A stretch of 64,000 nt of DNA from Rhodovulum sp. ES.010 (GCF_900142935.1 NZ_FSRS01000001.1:940001-1004000); one strand, 5' to 3'; counted from the first letter of the stretch, positions 43,780 to 53,092 are shown. The notes: generated from the sequence alone by a model not told the origin. Made by a program: numbers and translations.

Positions 43780-43921
43780 CAGGGTCCTTGGCGTGGTTGC
43801 GGCTCTACTCGGCCGCTCCTGTCCGCGCGGCCCGACCGGCCGGATTGCCGGGTCATTCCTCTTGCGTCGGTGATTAGGCGATGCACGGCCCTTCGTCAAG
43901 GCACGCAGCGGGCCCCGCACG

Positions 43922-44512
43922 TCAGAGGAACACTTTCCAGATGAACAGGACCTCCGGCACGAGCAGCGCGTAACCGAGCAGCGCAACCAGGCCGTCGCGC
44001 GAGGACAGCGCGATCCCGAGAAGCAGCACGTGAAGCGACAGCACGAAGGGCAGCCCGGGGATGAAGCCCACCAGCAGGATTACCGCGCCGGTGACCATCA
44101 GGATCAACGCGACCACACGGCTCATCACCGCGCTGGAGACGAGGAAGGCCAGGCGCGGCGCGACGAGCGGGCGCAGCCTGAGCGCAACGGGCTGGGCGCG
44201 GGCGACCGAGGCCGCCAGGACATGCCCCGAGAAGCCCACGCGCCCGAGGCGGGCGGGGATCCAGAGCGTCGTCTCGCCGGACATCATCCGTCCGCCCACG
44301 AGGATCAGCAGAATCGAAACGACCGCGGGGATACCGGGAAGGATTCCCACGGGCAGGATCAGGAAGGCCGACAGCACGACGAGAAGCGGGCCGAAGCCGC
44401 GTCGACCCATGGTCTCGACCAGTTCCGCCACGCTGATGCGGTCGCGCGACAGCGCAAGCGCGGCAAGGTCTTCGAGCAAGCCCGAGATGATCCAGTCGTC
44501 GTCAGAACTCAT
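43922..44512 (-). CDS. exoD: ExoD family membrane protein
   Basis: A 196-residue protein of the ExoD family, named for exopolysaccharide phenotypes in rhizobia; molecular role unknown. An N-terminal soluble part with VAELVETMGRRGFGPLLVVLS leads into about four hydrophobic spans including GILPGIPAVVSILLILVGG. The ATG at 44512 (MSSDDDW) is chosen over one 57 bp upstream because the family begins there. Confidence 0.85.
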   Translation of the reverse strand: MSSDDDWIISGLLEDLAALALSRDRISVAELVETMGRRGFGPLLVVLSAFLILPVGILPGIPAVVSILLILVGGRMMSGETTLWIPARLGRVGFSGHVLAASVARAQPVALRLRPLVAPRLAFLVSSAVMSRVVALILMVTGAVILLVGFIPGLPFVLSLHVLLLGIALSSRDGLVALLGYALLVPEVLFIWKVFL

Positions 44513-44662
44513 CGCGCGCGGCCGTCCCGCCTCGGGGTGCCGGGAGCCCGGCGAAAGGGAGGGGCACATCCCCTGCCCCTTCCAAGATGTCGCCGCACCG
44601 CCGCGTCAAATCAAGTATGTCGCGGGATCGGCCCCGAGCGACGCGCCGCGAGACCGTTCCGA

Positions 44663-44690
44663 ACGAGAAACGGGCGCCCGAAGGCGCCCG
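44663..44690 (-). terminator. Rho-independent terminator after the vWA gene
   Basis: CGGGCGCC and GGCGCCCG form a perfect 8-bp stem around CGAA (44671-44690), followed on the minus strand by GTTTCTCG. It is 24 bp after the stop of the VPLPA-CTERM gene. Confidence 0.75.
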
Positions 44691-44713
44691 CCTGACAATC
44701 GGTTATGACCGGA

Positions 44714-45817
44714 TCAGCCGCGGTTGCGGCGCCGGAAGGCCAGCGCACCCACGCCGCTGAGCAGCAGCAGGCCGGAGGCCGGCAGCGGGATGACCCCGTC
44801 GGTGCCGTCGGTGAAGCGATCGGCCTCGGTCGCGACGATGCCGCCGTCCACCAGCCCATAGGTATCGAAGCTGGCTTCGCCCGCGGCGAGCCGGGTGAAG
44901 GTCACGTCGAAGGTGAAGCTGCGGGCCACCGAGCGATCATAGCTGCCTTCCGCGGTGTCGCCCACGCAGGAGCCGACATCGGCGCTGGTGCACACGACCG
45001 ACACATCGATGAACGGAAGACCATTGCCCAGATCGTCGACGGTCACCTTTTCGTATTCGGCAAAGCTCGCGGTGATGCCGGCGATGATCGAATCGACGAC
45101 GTCGCCCGTGCCAGTGCCCGTCGCGAAGGACGTGCCACCGAGATCCTCGACCGACTGGGTGAACGTCGTATCATCCGAATCCGGGTCGCTTGCACTGAAG
45201 TTGCTGAAGCGAAGGCCTATCAGCGACACGTTCGCGGCGTCCAGCGCGGCAATGGCCTGCGCATCGGTCGTCAGATCGTTCTTCCACGACGCGTCGCCGA
45301 GCGCGACGATAAAGCGGTTCGACCCGGGGCGCCACGACACGTTGTCGGCCGCCAGTTTCACGGCGTCCTGCCCGCGCTCGGGGAAGTCGCCGCCGCCATC
45401 GGGATTGCCGAGCGTGATGGCGTTGATCGCCGATTGCGCGGTCGCGGCGCTGGTCGTCAGATCCTGGTTGACGACGTTTCCGGGCGCCGCATTCGTCAGG
45501 TTGGCACCTTCGGAAAAGGCCCCCACCCCAACGGCAAGGTCCCCGCCGAAACCGGACAGTCCCGTCAGGATCGCACCGGCATCGGTCTTGGCCGCACCGA
45601 TCGCGCCGCCCATGCTGCCAGAGGTATCGAACAGGAAGTGGACGTCGAGCAGCGCCGACGAGGCACTTTCTTCGACTACGACCGTCTTTTCGATGGTCAC
45701 GCTCTCACCGACGCTCAGCGTATCGCTGTAGCTCGCTGGCGAAATCGAATCCGCGTAGGCGACCCCGCCGAACGCGAAAGTCGCGACCGAAGCGGCCGCA
45801 CAGAGTCTTATAGTCAT
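44714..45817 (-). CDS. Secreted vWA-domain protein with VPLPA-CTERM sorting tail
   Basis: A 367-residue exported protein: signal peptide (residues 1-22), a von Willebrand factor A domain with the MIDAS motif DTSGSMG (about residue 63), and a C-terminal sorting signal IPLPASGLLLLSGVGALAF, then RRRNRG. The IPLPA motif plus span plus Arg end is the VPLPA-CTERM pattern, processed by an exosortase-like system. It probably becomes a surface or exopolysaccharide-associated adhesin-like protein. A second start 54 bp upstream exists, but ATG 45817 has GGGGAAG before it. It is divergent from a TPR gene. Confidence 0.88.
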   Translation of the reverse strand: MTIRLCAAASVATFAFGGVAYADSISPASYSDTLSVGESVTIEKTVVVEESASSALLDVHFLFDTSGSMGGAIGAAKTDAGAILTGLSGFGGDLAVGVGAFSEGANLTNAAPGNVVNQDLTTSAATAQSAINAITLGNPDGGGDFPERGQDAVKLAADNVSWRPGSNRFIVALGDASWKNDLTTDAQAIAALDAANVSLIGLRFSNFSASDPDSDDTTFTQSVEDLGGTSFATGTGTGDVVDSIIAGITASFAEYEKVTVDDLGNGLPFIDVSVVCTSADVGSCVGDTAEGSYDRSVARSFTFDVTFTRLAAGEASFDTYGLVDGGIVATEADRFTDGTDGVIPLPASGLLLLSGVGALAFRRRNRG

Positions 45818-46089
45818 AGCTTCCCCACCTTGCACAATAATGTTCGCCGATATCGGCAGTAAAATCGTCACCCCCTGCCACCCCCGTTGAATAAACCCTC
45901 GGTTACGGGCCGGTGACTCGTTTATATTGGTACCATCCGCCGCCCCTCTTTGTCCATCCTCCGGTCCCCGGACCGCACAGCCCGACGGGCTTGGCAGCCC
46001 CCTCGACAGCGCTCTCGCGGCACTGGACGAAGCCCGGCGCGCTACCTAGCATGGCAATCGCCGAACGGGATCAGGCATCGGAGGATGAC

Positions 46090-47577
46090 GTGACGGGACA
46101 GATTCGATTTGGTGGCCTTGCACTGGCGGTCTCGGCCGCCATTCTCGCCGGCGGGGTTGCCGGCGCCGGCACCATCGGGCTCGACAGTCTCCTGCCGCCC
46201 TCCGACACGGCGCAGAGCGAGACGCTGGAGAAGGGCCGCACCGCGCTGCAGGAGGGCCGGTTCGCCGAGGCGGAGGCCCTGTCCCGCGATGTGACGCGAA
46301 GCGCACCCGACCTGGCGGACGGCTGGTATCTTCTCGGCCTCAGCCTCGCCAATCTCGACCGCGTGGACGAGGCGCTCGTGGCGCTGCGCAAGGCGGCCAA
46401 CCTCTACGCCTCCAACGCGCAGCCGCTGGTGGTGATCGGCGACCTGCTGCGCAGCACCGGGCGACTGAACGAAGCCGAGGCAGCCTACACCGAGGCGGTC
46501 GAACGCGACCCGGGCACCTGGCCGGCGCAGGATTCGCTCGGCCAGCTGCTGGAGGCGAAAGGCGACCTCGACGCAGCGATCGAGCGTTTCCGCGCCGCGG
46601 TCGACGCGGCCCCGGCAGAGGCGCCCGAGCCGGCGCTGAACCTGGCGCGGGCACTTGCGAAGGCGGGCCGGCCAGGAGAGGCCGCCGCCGCCTTGGGTCC
46701 GCTTGCCGCGCGGCCCGACGCGCCGCTGCCGGTGCTGGAAACCGCCGCACGGGCCGCCCTTGCCGCCGGCGAGCGCGACACCGCGCGCGCCCATCTCGAA
46801 CGAATCGCCGGGCGCGCCCAGAGCCCCTCGGGCCGGCTGGGCCTGGCGCAACTGGCCTTGCAGGACGGCAATACCGCCGCGGCAAAGACGCAGCTGACCG
46901 CGGCGCGCGAGGAGTTTCCCGAATCCCCCGCCGTTCTGTTGCAGCTCGGCAATCTGCAAGGTGCAATGCGAGACTACGAAACCGCCCTTGCAACCTATTC
47001 CGAAGGGTTGCGCCTGGCCCCGGAGAATCCCGCGCTCACCAAGGCCGCAAGCCTCGCCGAAATGCGTCTGGGCCGGCTTGACGCCGCCGCAGCCCGGGCC
47101 GAAACGCTTGTCGCGCGCCCTGGCGCGACGGCTGCGGATTTTGCCTGGCTGGCGACGCTCAGGGAAATGCAGGGCCAGCCGCAGGACGCGCGCAAGAACT
47201 ACGAGCGCGCGGTCGAAATGCAGCCCGACAACTGGATCGCACTCAACAACCTGGCGGCGCTGATCGCCGAAACGGAACCGTCCGCCGCGGCGGAACTGGC
47301 CCAGCGCGCGGTCGAGCTGGCCCCCGAGATCCCCGACGTGAAGGAGACGTTGGCTTGGTCGATGTTTCAGGCCGGGGACCTGGCCCGCGCCGCGGACGTG
47401 TATGCCGCGCTGCATGCCGAGACGCCCGGTGATGCCGTCGCCGCCTATCGTTTCGGGCTGGTGCGCCTCGCTCAGGGCCGGGAGGACGAGGGCCGCGCGT
47501 TGATCGAGGCGGCCCTGGCCGCCGATCCCGAGTTCAAGTATGCTGAACAGGCGCGTGACACGATCGGCGCCGACTGA
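46090..47577 (+). CDS. TPR repeat protein, secreted or membrane anchored
   Basis: A protein of about 495 residues made of about twelve tetratricopeptide repeats after a short hydrophobic N-terminal segment (LAVSAAILAGGVAGAGTI). Repeats with Trp-Gly or Gly-Ala patterns begin near ARTALQEGRFAEAEALS and end near ALAADPEF. The GTG at 46090 is chosen because GGAGG is 5 bp upstream; an ATG 39 bp earlier has no such site. Similar TPR proteins (PrsT-like) accompany PEP-CTERM systems, and the divergent neighbour is a VPLPA-CTERM protein, so a joint role is plausible but inferred. Confidence 0.78.
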   Translation: MTGQIRFGGLALAVSAAILAGGVAGAGTIGLDSLLPPSDTAQSETLEKGRTALQEGRFAEAEALSRDVTRSAPDLADGWYLLGLSLANLDRVDEALVALRKAANLYASNAQPLVVIGDLLRSTGRLNEAEAAYTEAVERDPGTWPAQDSLGQLLEAKGDLDAAIERFRAAVDAAPAEAPEPALNLARALAKAGRPGEAAAALGPLAARPDAPLPVLETAARAALAAGERDTARAHLERIAGRAQSPSGRLGLAQLALQDGNTAAAKTQLTAAREEFPESPAVLLQLGNLQGAMRDYETALATYSEGLRLAPENPALTKAASLAEMRLGRLDAAAARAETLVARPGATAADFAWLATLREMQGQPQDARKNYERAVEMQPDNWIALNNLAALIAETEPSAAAELAQRAVELAPEIPDVKETLAWSMFQAGDLARAADVYAALHAETPGDAVAAYRFGLVRLAQGREDEGRALIEAALAADPEFKYAEQARDTIGAD

Positions 47578-47595
47578 GGCGCCAGCCGCCCGGCG

Positions 47596-49203
47596 TCAGA
47601 CCTGCATTTCCTTGGTCGCGCTCAGCGTCAGGTCCGGGTGGTCGCGGGCGACCCGGTCGATATCCCATTGCAGCCGCGTCATGTAGACCACGTCGCCGTC
47701 GTTGTCGGTGGCCATGTGCTGCTTGTTCTTCTGCGTGAAGGCGTCGACCGCGGCCCTCTCGCCATGGACCCAGCGCGCCGAGGTGAATTGCGTCGGCTCG
47801 AACCGCACCGGCAGGCCGTATTCCATCTCGATCCGGCTGGCCAGAACCTCGAATTGCAGCTGGCCCACCACCCCCACGATGAAGCCCGCCCCCATCATCG
47901 GCTTGAACACCTTGGCCGCGCCTTCCTCGGCGAACTGCATCAGCGCCTTGTCCAGGTGCTTGGCCTTCATCGGGTCGCCCGCCCTGCAGGCCTGAAGCAA
48001 TTCAGGCGCGAAGCTGGGGATCCCGGTGACGCGCAGGCTTTCGCCCTCGGTCAGCGTGTCGCCGATACGAAGTTGCCCGTGGTTCGGGATGCCGATGATA
48101 TCGCCAGCCCAGGCCTCTTCGGCCAGTTCCCGGTCCGCGGCGAGGAACAGCACCGGGTTGGACACCGTCATCGGCTTCTTGGAGCGTACATGGGTCAGCT
48201 TCATGCCGCGCTGAAAATGGCCCGAGGCCAAGCGGACAAACGCCACGCGGTCGCGATGCTTCGGGTCCATGTTGGCCTGCACCTTGAAGACGAAGCCCGC
48301 CACCTTGGATTCTTCGGGGGCGATCCGGCGCGGTTCGGCCGCCTGCACCTGCGGCTCGGGCGCGTAGGCGCCGATGCCCTCCATCAGTTCCTTCACCCCG
48401 AAGGAGTTGATCGCCGAGCCGAACCAGATCGGCGTCATGTGGCCTTCCAGCACCGCCTGCGGGTCCAGGCTGGGCAGCAGTTCGCGCGCCATCTCGACCT
48501 CTTCGACCAGCTTTTCGCGCAGGTGGTCGGGCACGTGCTCGGCCAGTTTCGGGTCGTCCAGCCCCTCGATCTTGATCGACTCGGCCACTCGGTTACGGTC
48601 GGCCCGGTCCATCAGTTCCAACCGGTCGTGCAACAGGTCGTAGCAGCCCAGGAAATCGACACCCATACCGATCGGCCAGCTGGCCGGGGTCACGTCGATG
48701 GCAAGGTTTTCCTGGATCTCGTCGATGATGTCGAAGGTGTCGCGGCTCTCGCGGTCCATCTTGTTGCAGAAGGTCAGGATCGGCAGGTCCCGCAGCCGGC
48801 AGACCTCGAATAGCTTGCGGGTCTGGCTTTCCACCCCCTTCGCGCCGTCGATCACCATGATCGCGGCATCCACCGCGGTGAGCGTGCGATAGGTGTCTTC
48901 CGAAAAATCGCTATGGCCGGGCGTGTCGACGAGGTTGAACCGGAAATCCTTGAAATCGAAAGACATCGCCGAGGCCGAGACCGAGATGCCCCGGTCCTGC
49001 TCCATCTTCATGAAGTCCGACCGCGTGCGCCGCGCCTCACCCTTTGCGCGCACCTGGCCCGCCATCTGAATCGCGCCGCCGTAGAGCAGGAACTTCTCGG
49101 TCAGCGTCGTCTTGCCCGCATCTGGGTGCGAGATGATGGCAAAGGTGCGCCGCCGGGCGATTTCCGCGGGCAGCTCGGGGCGGTTGGTGGGGGCGTCCAG
49201 CAT
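47596..49203 (-). CDS. prfC: Peptide chain release factor 3
   Basis: GTPase that recycles RF1 and RF2 from the ribosome. 535 residues, near the usual 529. G1 is SHPDAGKTTLTE, G3 is DTPGHSDFSEDTYR, G4 is NKMD. The start ATG 49203 (MLDAPTNRPEL) fits the family; an upstream in-frame ATG adds 12 residues without support. The C-terminal domain includes GVVGQLQFEVLASRI. Confidence 0.95.
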   Translation of the reverse strand: MLDAPTNRPELPAEIARRRTFAIISHPDAGKTTLTEKFLLYGGAIQMAGQVRAKGEARRTRSDFMKMEQDRGISVSASAMSFDFKDFRFNLVDTPGHSDFSEDTYRTLTAVDAAIMVIDGAKGVESQTRKLFEVCRLRDLPILTFCNKMDRESRDTFDIIDEIQENLAIDVTPASWPIGMGVDFLGCYDLLHDRLELMDRADRNRVAESIKIEGLDDPKLAEHVPDHLREKLVEEVEMARELLPSLDPQAVLEGHMTPIWFGSAINSFGVKELMEGIGAYAPEPQVQAAEPRRIAPEESKVAGFVFKVQANMDPKHRDRVAFVRLASGHFQRGMKLTHVRSKKPMTVSNPVLFLAADRELAEEAWAGDIIGIPNHGQLRIGDTLTEGESLRVTGIPSFAPELLQACRAGDPMKAKHLDKALMQFAEEGAAKVFKPMMGAGFIVGVVGQLQFEVLASRIEMEYGLPVRFEPTQFTSARWVHGERAAVDAFTQKNKQHMATDNDGDVVYMTRLQWDIDRVARDHPDLTLSATKEMQV

Positions 49204-49245
49204 GGCCGCGGATATAGGCGAGCGCGCCGGTGCACGCAATCGGCC

Positions 49246-50076
49246 TTACCGCGCGATCAGCAGGTCGCAGGGCGGGTTGCGCATCATTTCGTTAGCGAGG
49301 CTGCCGAGCAGCGAGGGCGCCGCCCCGGCCCGGCCATGGGCACCCAACGCCAGCAGGTCGGGGGTCAAAGCGGCGACACGCTCGGCCAGAACGTGATGCG
49401 CCGCCCCCTCGACGATGGCGACCTCTCGCAGGCGGTCGGGCAGCGGGTGACAGTCGCGCCAGCTGGCAAGCCGCGCCTCGGCGTCGTGGCGGAATGGGGC
49501 GGCCGAGCCTCCGCTCGCCTGCGGCGCAACGAAACCCCGGTAAGGCACGTGCAGGGCATGGACGCCGTGAATGTCGGCCTCTGGCGCGATCTCGGCGGCG
49601 AGCGTCAGCGCCGCGGTCGAGGCCGGCCCGAAATCGAGCGCGGCAAGGACCGTGGCATAGGCATGATCCACCGTGTCGTGCACCAGCAGAAAGGGCCGCG
49701 TCGTGTGGCGCACGATCCGTTCCATCGTGGTCTCGCGCAGCGCGTCAAGCAAGGACCGGCGCCGATGCACCCCGAGAATGACCAGATCGACGCCGAGTTC
49801 CGCCGCCAGGGCCGGGATCGCGGCAGCGGGATCGCCGGCGACCACCCGGGTGTCGTGGGCGACCTCGCCGGAATGCGGCACCGAGGCGGCGAAGCGGGCC
49901 AGACGGAGTTCGACGGCCTCTGCCAGGGGCTTGGCCACCTCGCCCGGCAATTCCTCGTCGATGACACTCGCCAACATCAGATCGGCGCCCAGCCAGCCCG
50001 CCAGGCGAAACGCGCGTTGAACGGCGCGGTCGGCGCGCGGCGACAGGTCGGTGGCAACGAGAAAGGTCTTGGTCAT
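49246..50076 (-). CDS. Tandem universal stress protein
   Basis: A 276-residue protein with two UspA domains. The second has the ATP-binding pattern GAHGRAGAAPSLLGS with NPPCDLLI after it; the first has GVHRRRSLLDALRET, which lacks the glycine-rich ATP loop. The N-terminus FLVATDLSPRADRAV is typical. Exact role unknown. It overlaps nothing and is convergent with no gene. Confidence 0.88.
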   Translation of the reverse strand: MTKTFLVATDLSPRADRAVQRAFRLAGWLGADLMLASVIDEELPGEVAKPLAEAVELRLARFAASVPHSGEVAHDTRVVAGDPAAAIPALAAELGVDLVILGVHRRRSLLDALRETTMERIVRHTTRPFLLVHDTVDHAYATVLAALDFGPASTAALTLAAEIAPEADIHGVHALHVPYRGFVAPQASGGSAAPFRHDAEARLASWRDCHPLPDRLREVAIVEGAAHHVLAERVAALTPDLLALGAHGRAGAAPSLLGSLANEMMRNPPCDLLIAR

Positions 50077-50223
50077 GCGGGCCGCATCCCCCTCTGAACG
50101 CGCTTGCAGGATCGGCCGGCGCAGCGGCGGAAGTCAAGCGTTCGGCGCGCCGCCGCGTATATACATTGCATAGGCAATCGATCCCGCTATGCTGGGCTTG
50201 CACCGGGCAAGGAGGGCGAGGGC

Positions 50224-50850
50224 ATGAAGACCGTTCTGATCGCCAATCGCAAGGGCGGCTGCGGCAAGACCACGATCGCGGTCACGTTGGCCGCCGCGCT
50301 GGCCGATGGCGGCTGGAAGGTGGCGCTGGCCGATGCGGACCCGCAGAAATCGGCGTGGCGCTGGCTAAAGCGCCGGCCGGACGGCGCGACACGGATCGAC
50401 GCGCTGGACTGGACGGCGGCTGGCGCCTTCGACAAGGGCGCGAAGGGCACGGACTGGCTTATCGTGGACGCCCCCGGCTCGATCTACGAGGAAGACGCCG
50501 CGGCACTTGTGGCCGCCGCCAAGGCCGTTGTGGTGCCGGTCTTGCCCTCATTCTTCGATGCCGATGCCACGCGACGGTTCCTCAGGGAGATCGCCGGTCT
50601 CAAGCGTATCCGCAAGGGCAAGGCCGGGGTGGAGTTGGTGGCCAACCGGGTGCGGTCGCGCGGGCGCGACGCGGCACGGCTTGCAGCATTTGCCGAGAAG
50701 ATCGGACAGGCGCCGGCCGCCTCGATCTCCGAGCGGGTGGCCTATGGCGATCTCGCCGAGGCCGGGCTGACGGTGTTCGACAAGCCACAGAAGGTCTATG
50801 CCCCGATGCGCGCGCAATGGACGCCGCTGCTGAGGGCGCTGACCGCCTGA
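50224..50850 (+). CDS. ParA-like MinD-fold ATPase
   Basis: A 208-residue ATPase with the deviant Walker A motif RKGGCGKTT at residues 9-17, switch I region ADADPQKSA and Walker B IVDAPG. It is short compared with plasmid or chromosomal ParA and has no ParB next to it, so a partition role is not implied. Similar orphans position proteins or chemoreceptors. AAGGAGG lies before ATG 50224; a longer upstream frame is not supported. Confidence 0.88.
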   Translation: MKTVLIANRKGGCGKTTIAVTLAAALADGGWKVALADADPQKSAWRWLKRRPDGATRIDALDWTAAGAFDKGAKGTDWLIVDAPGSIYEEDAAALVAAAKAVVVPVLPSFFDADATRRFLREIAGLKRIRKGKAGVELVANRVRSRGRDAARLAAFAEKIGQAPAASISERVAYGDLAEAGLTVFDKPQKVYAPMRAQWTPLLRALTA

Positions 50851-50924
50851 AGCGCACCCGGGCTTTCGGGCGATGCGCCGTGCTGCTATGGCGGGCGGGG
50901 CCGGAACCGACGGGGGGATATGCC

Positions 50925-51704
50925 ATGGAACTGGGAATCGCGGGAAAGCGGGCGCTTGTCTGCGCCTCGTCTCGGGGGCTCGGCCGGGGCTGCGCCGAAG
51001 CGCTGGCGGCAGCTGGCTGCGAGTTGGTGATGAACGCACGAGGCGCCGACGCGCTGGAAGCGACCGCCGCTGCGATCCGCGAGAGCCACCGGGTGCCGGT
51101 CGCGACGATTGCCGCAGACATCACGACCCAAGAGGGCCGCGCCGAGGTGCTGGCCGCGGCCGGCGCCGTCGACATCCTGGTGACCAATGCCGGCGGGCCG
51201 CCCCCGGGCATGTGGAGCGACTGGGACCGCGACGATTTCATCGCCGCGCTCGACGCCAACATGCTGGCCCCCATCGCGCTGATGACCGCGCTCTTGCCGG
51301 GGATGATGGAGCGTGGCTGGGGCCGCGTCGTCAACATCACCAGCCAGTCGGTCAAGGCGCCGATTCCCGTGCTGGGCTTGTCCAACTCTGCCCGGGCGGG
51401 GCTGACCGGCTATGTCGCGGGCACAGCCCGCCAGGTCGCGCCCCGCGGCGTGACGATCAACAACCTGCTGCCCGGCATTCACGCCACCGACCGGGCCGAC
51501 GCTCTCGACCGCGGCGCGGCCGAGTCGGACGGCATTTCCCTCGACGAGGCGCGGGCGCGGCGCGCGGCCACGATCCCGGCCCGGCGTTATGGCACGCCCG
51601 AGGAGTTCGGCGCGACCTGTGCCTTCCTGTGCTCGGCCCATGCGGGCTTCATCGTTGGGCAGAACATCCTGCTCGACGGCGGGGCGGTCAACGCCACGCT
51701 TTGA
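50925..51704 (+). CDS. Short-chain dehydrogenase/reductase family protein, atypical active site
   Basis: A 259-residue Rossmann-fold protein. The cofactor motif reads CASSRGLGRG near the N-terminus and the structural NAG motif is VTNAGGPPPG. In the catalytic stretch the usual Tyr-x3-Lys appears as SNSAR inside GLSNSARAGLTGYV, so Tyr is replaced by Ser and Lys by Arg. The catalytic Ser (ITSQSVK) is present. A classic oxidoreductase reaction is thus doubtful. The start is ATG 50925 with GGGGGG upstream. Confidence 0.85.
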   Translation: MELGIAGKRALVCASSRGLGRGCAEALAAAGCELVMNARGADALEATAAAIRESHRVPVATIAADITTQEGRAEVLAAAGAVDILVTNAGGPPPGMWSDWDRDDFIAALDANMLAPIALMTALLPGMMERGWGRVVNITSQSVKAPIPVLGLSNSARAGLTGYVAGTARQVAPRGVTINNLLPGIHATDRADALDRGAAESDGISLDEARARRAATIPARRYGTPEEFGATCAFLCSAHAGFIVGQNILLDGGAVNATL

Positions 51705-51731
51705 CCGCCGTCCCGCGGGACCGGCGCCCCC

Positions 51732-52285
51732 TCAGCCGCGTCGTTCCCTCGGTGCCATCGGCAAAGCGACGCACACCTCGCCCCCTCTGCGCGTCCCGGC
51801 ACGGGGGAATGAACCTCCAGCGTCGCGGCGCTGCGCCCGGCAATCGTGCGCACAACAGCAAGGCCCAGGCCGCTGCCCTCGGTCGTCCTGGCCGCCCAGG
51901 CGAAGCGGGCGGTCAGACGGTCATGGCAATGGTGAGGTCCCCGCGCCGGGCGCGATCGTAGAAGATCCGGTGGTCGGCCGTGTCGACGAACCCCTCGCGG
52001 TCCAAGGGCGGAAACAGCGACGGATCGGCCGCTTCGGAACTCAGGATCACCCGGTCCGGGCCAGGCGCACGACACGCTCGGCCCCGACACCCTCGCGGGG
52101 CGCGTCATGCGGGTCCCGTCCGCTCCGCATCACCAACGGCAGAATGCGGTGCGCGGCGTCGAAGACCGCGTCCATCTCGGGGCGCAGCCGCTCGGCGGTG
52201 ATCGCCGCCGCAGACATCCAGAGCAGCAGGACCGCGAGGCCAAGCCCCAGCGCGAGCCGAAGCTGGAGGGAGCGCGGCCCCTCAT
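51732..52285 (-). pseudogene. Histidine kinase remnant (QseC-like), with deletions
   Basis: On the minus strand, N-terminal pieces are readable: a span (LRLALGLGLAVLLLW), a periplasmic part ERLRPEMDAVFDAAHR, and after a frameshift DPSLFPPLDREGFVDTADHR. The HisKA and most of the ATPase domain are missing. The tail GSGLGLAVVRTIAGR is followed by a frame change to EVCVALPMAPRERRG and TGA at 51732. The first codons also carry a one-base loss after the start. It was the sensor partner of the response regulator just upstream. Confidence 0.75.
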
Positions 52286-52500
52286 CCCTTGCCCAGCCGA
52301 TAGCCGTGGCCGCGCTCGGTCGCGACGCCGTCGCGGCCGAGCTTCTTGCGGAGTCGGCTGACATGAAGCTCGATCATGTTTCTCTCGATCAGATCGTCGA
52401 AACAATAGAGATGCTCTTCCAGTTGCGCCTTCGACAGGAGCCGGCCGCGGGCCTCGACCGGCGCTTCCAACAGTGCCTATTCGCGGGCGGTCGGCGTCAC
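52282..52500 (-). pseudogene. 3' part of OmpR-type response regulator
   Basis: Reads VTPTARE, an in-frame TAG at 52477-52479 where Tyr is usual, then ALLEAPVEARGRLLSKAQLE and the winged-helix recognition part NMIELHVSRLRKKLG to HGYRLGKG and stop. Its 5' part lies 3.3 kb away at 55841-56126, beyond the phage remnant, in the matching frame. Confidence 0.82.
52496..52500. repeat. Left copy of 5-bp target duplication (GTCAC)
   Basis: GTCAC at 52496-52500 matches GTCAC at 55841-55845. Removing the insert and one copy restores the response-regulator frame (AVTPTARE). A 5-bp duplication is the Mu-type size. Confidence 0.85.
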
Positions 52501-52516
52501 TGTAGGGGGGTGTTAC

Positions 52517-52526
52517 CTTCTGCACG
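52517..52526 (+). promoter_or_regulatory. Left-end transposase-binding motif
   Basis: CTTCTGCACG, positions 17-26 from the left end of the element. It matches the two right-end sites in inverted orientation. Confidence 0.65.
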
Positions 52527-52653
52527 AGTGCGAGTGAGGGACAAGACCGCCCAAGGCATTGAAACCAAGCCGGAAACGGCCACTGCGGATCATGGGCGGG
52601 GGTGACAGGGGGCGGGAAGCAGCGGGGCGGAATTGCGCATTTGCTGCGCAGGA

Positions 52654-52805
52654 GATTGCGTTTCGGGAGCGAAAGCCGCGCAGACTGCAACATATTGGCG
52701 CGTAAGGGCAAAAATGGGCCGGCCGCCCAGCGAGCCCGGCACCCACCGGGCAAATTCTGCGGTGCGAGGTCGGACATGGTGCGAACTGCGGGATCGCGTT
52801 TCGGG
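52654..52805 (+). repeat. Direct repeat GATYGCGTTTCGGG in the phage left end
   Basis: GATTGCGTTTCGGG at 52654-52667 and GATCGCGTTTCGGG at 52792-52805 match in 13 of 14 bases, 138 bp apart. They lie between the left end and the repressor remnant, where Mu-like phages keep repressor operators. No function is proven. Confidence 0.4.
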
Positions 52806-52807
52806 CG

Positions 52808-53092
52808 TCAGGATTGCGGCCCGAACGGGCGGTCCTGACGGCCCTTGGCCCTGGAGATCGCCGCCTCGAGCTCGGCGAGCGACCTGGTGGGGCCGGTGGC
52901 GGCAGGGGTGTCAGGATCGGTCTCGGCGGCCCCTTCGACCGGCGCGAGGATGGCCCGGCCGGATACCAGGGCATCGCGGATTTCGGTCAGGCGCGTCAGG
53001 GCGAGATCGATTGCCAGGCAGGCCACGCCGCTGACGGTCGCTACCGCGCCCCAGATAGCGGGCTCCACAACCTCATCTGCATCGCGAACCAT
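52808..53092 (-). CDS. Small phage-remnant protein with one membrane span
   Basis: About 94 residues beginning MVRDADEVVEPAIWGAV, with one hydrophobic segment (AIWGAVATVSGVACLAIDLA) and then a soluble, possibly helical tail. It overlaps the end of a smaller ORF in another frame. I do not recognise the family; the location within the phage left end suggests an early or accessory phage gene. The start is uncertain (an alternative GTG at 53125 would couple it to the upstream ORF). Confidence 0.45.
   Translation of the reverse strand: MVRDADEVVEPAIWGAVATVSGVACLAIDLALTRLTEIRDALVSGRAILAPVEGAAETDPDTPAATGPTRSLAELEAAISRAKGRQDRPFGPQS

Noticed and set aside
50224..50850. Chromosome partition parA near an origin
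   Set aside because: The ATPase is short, has no parB or parS-like sites beside it and no replication genes are near.
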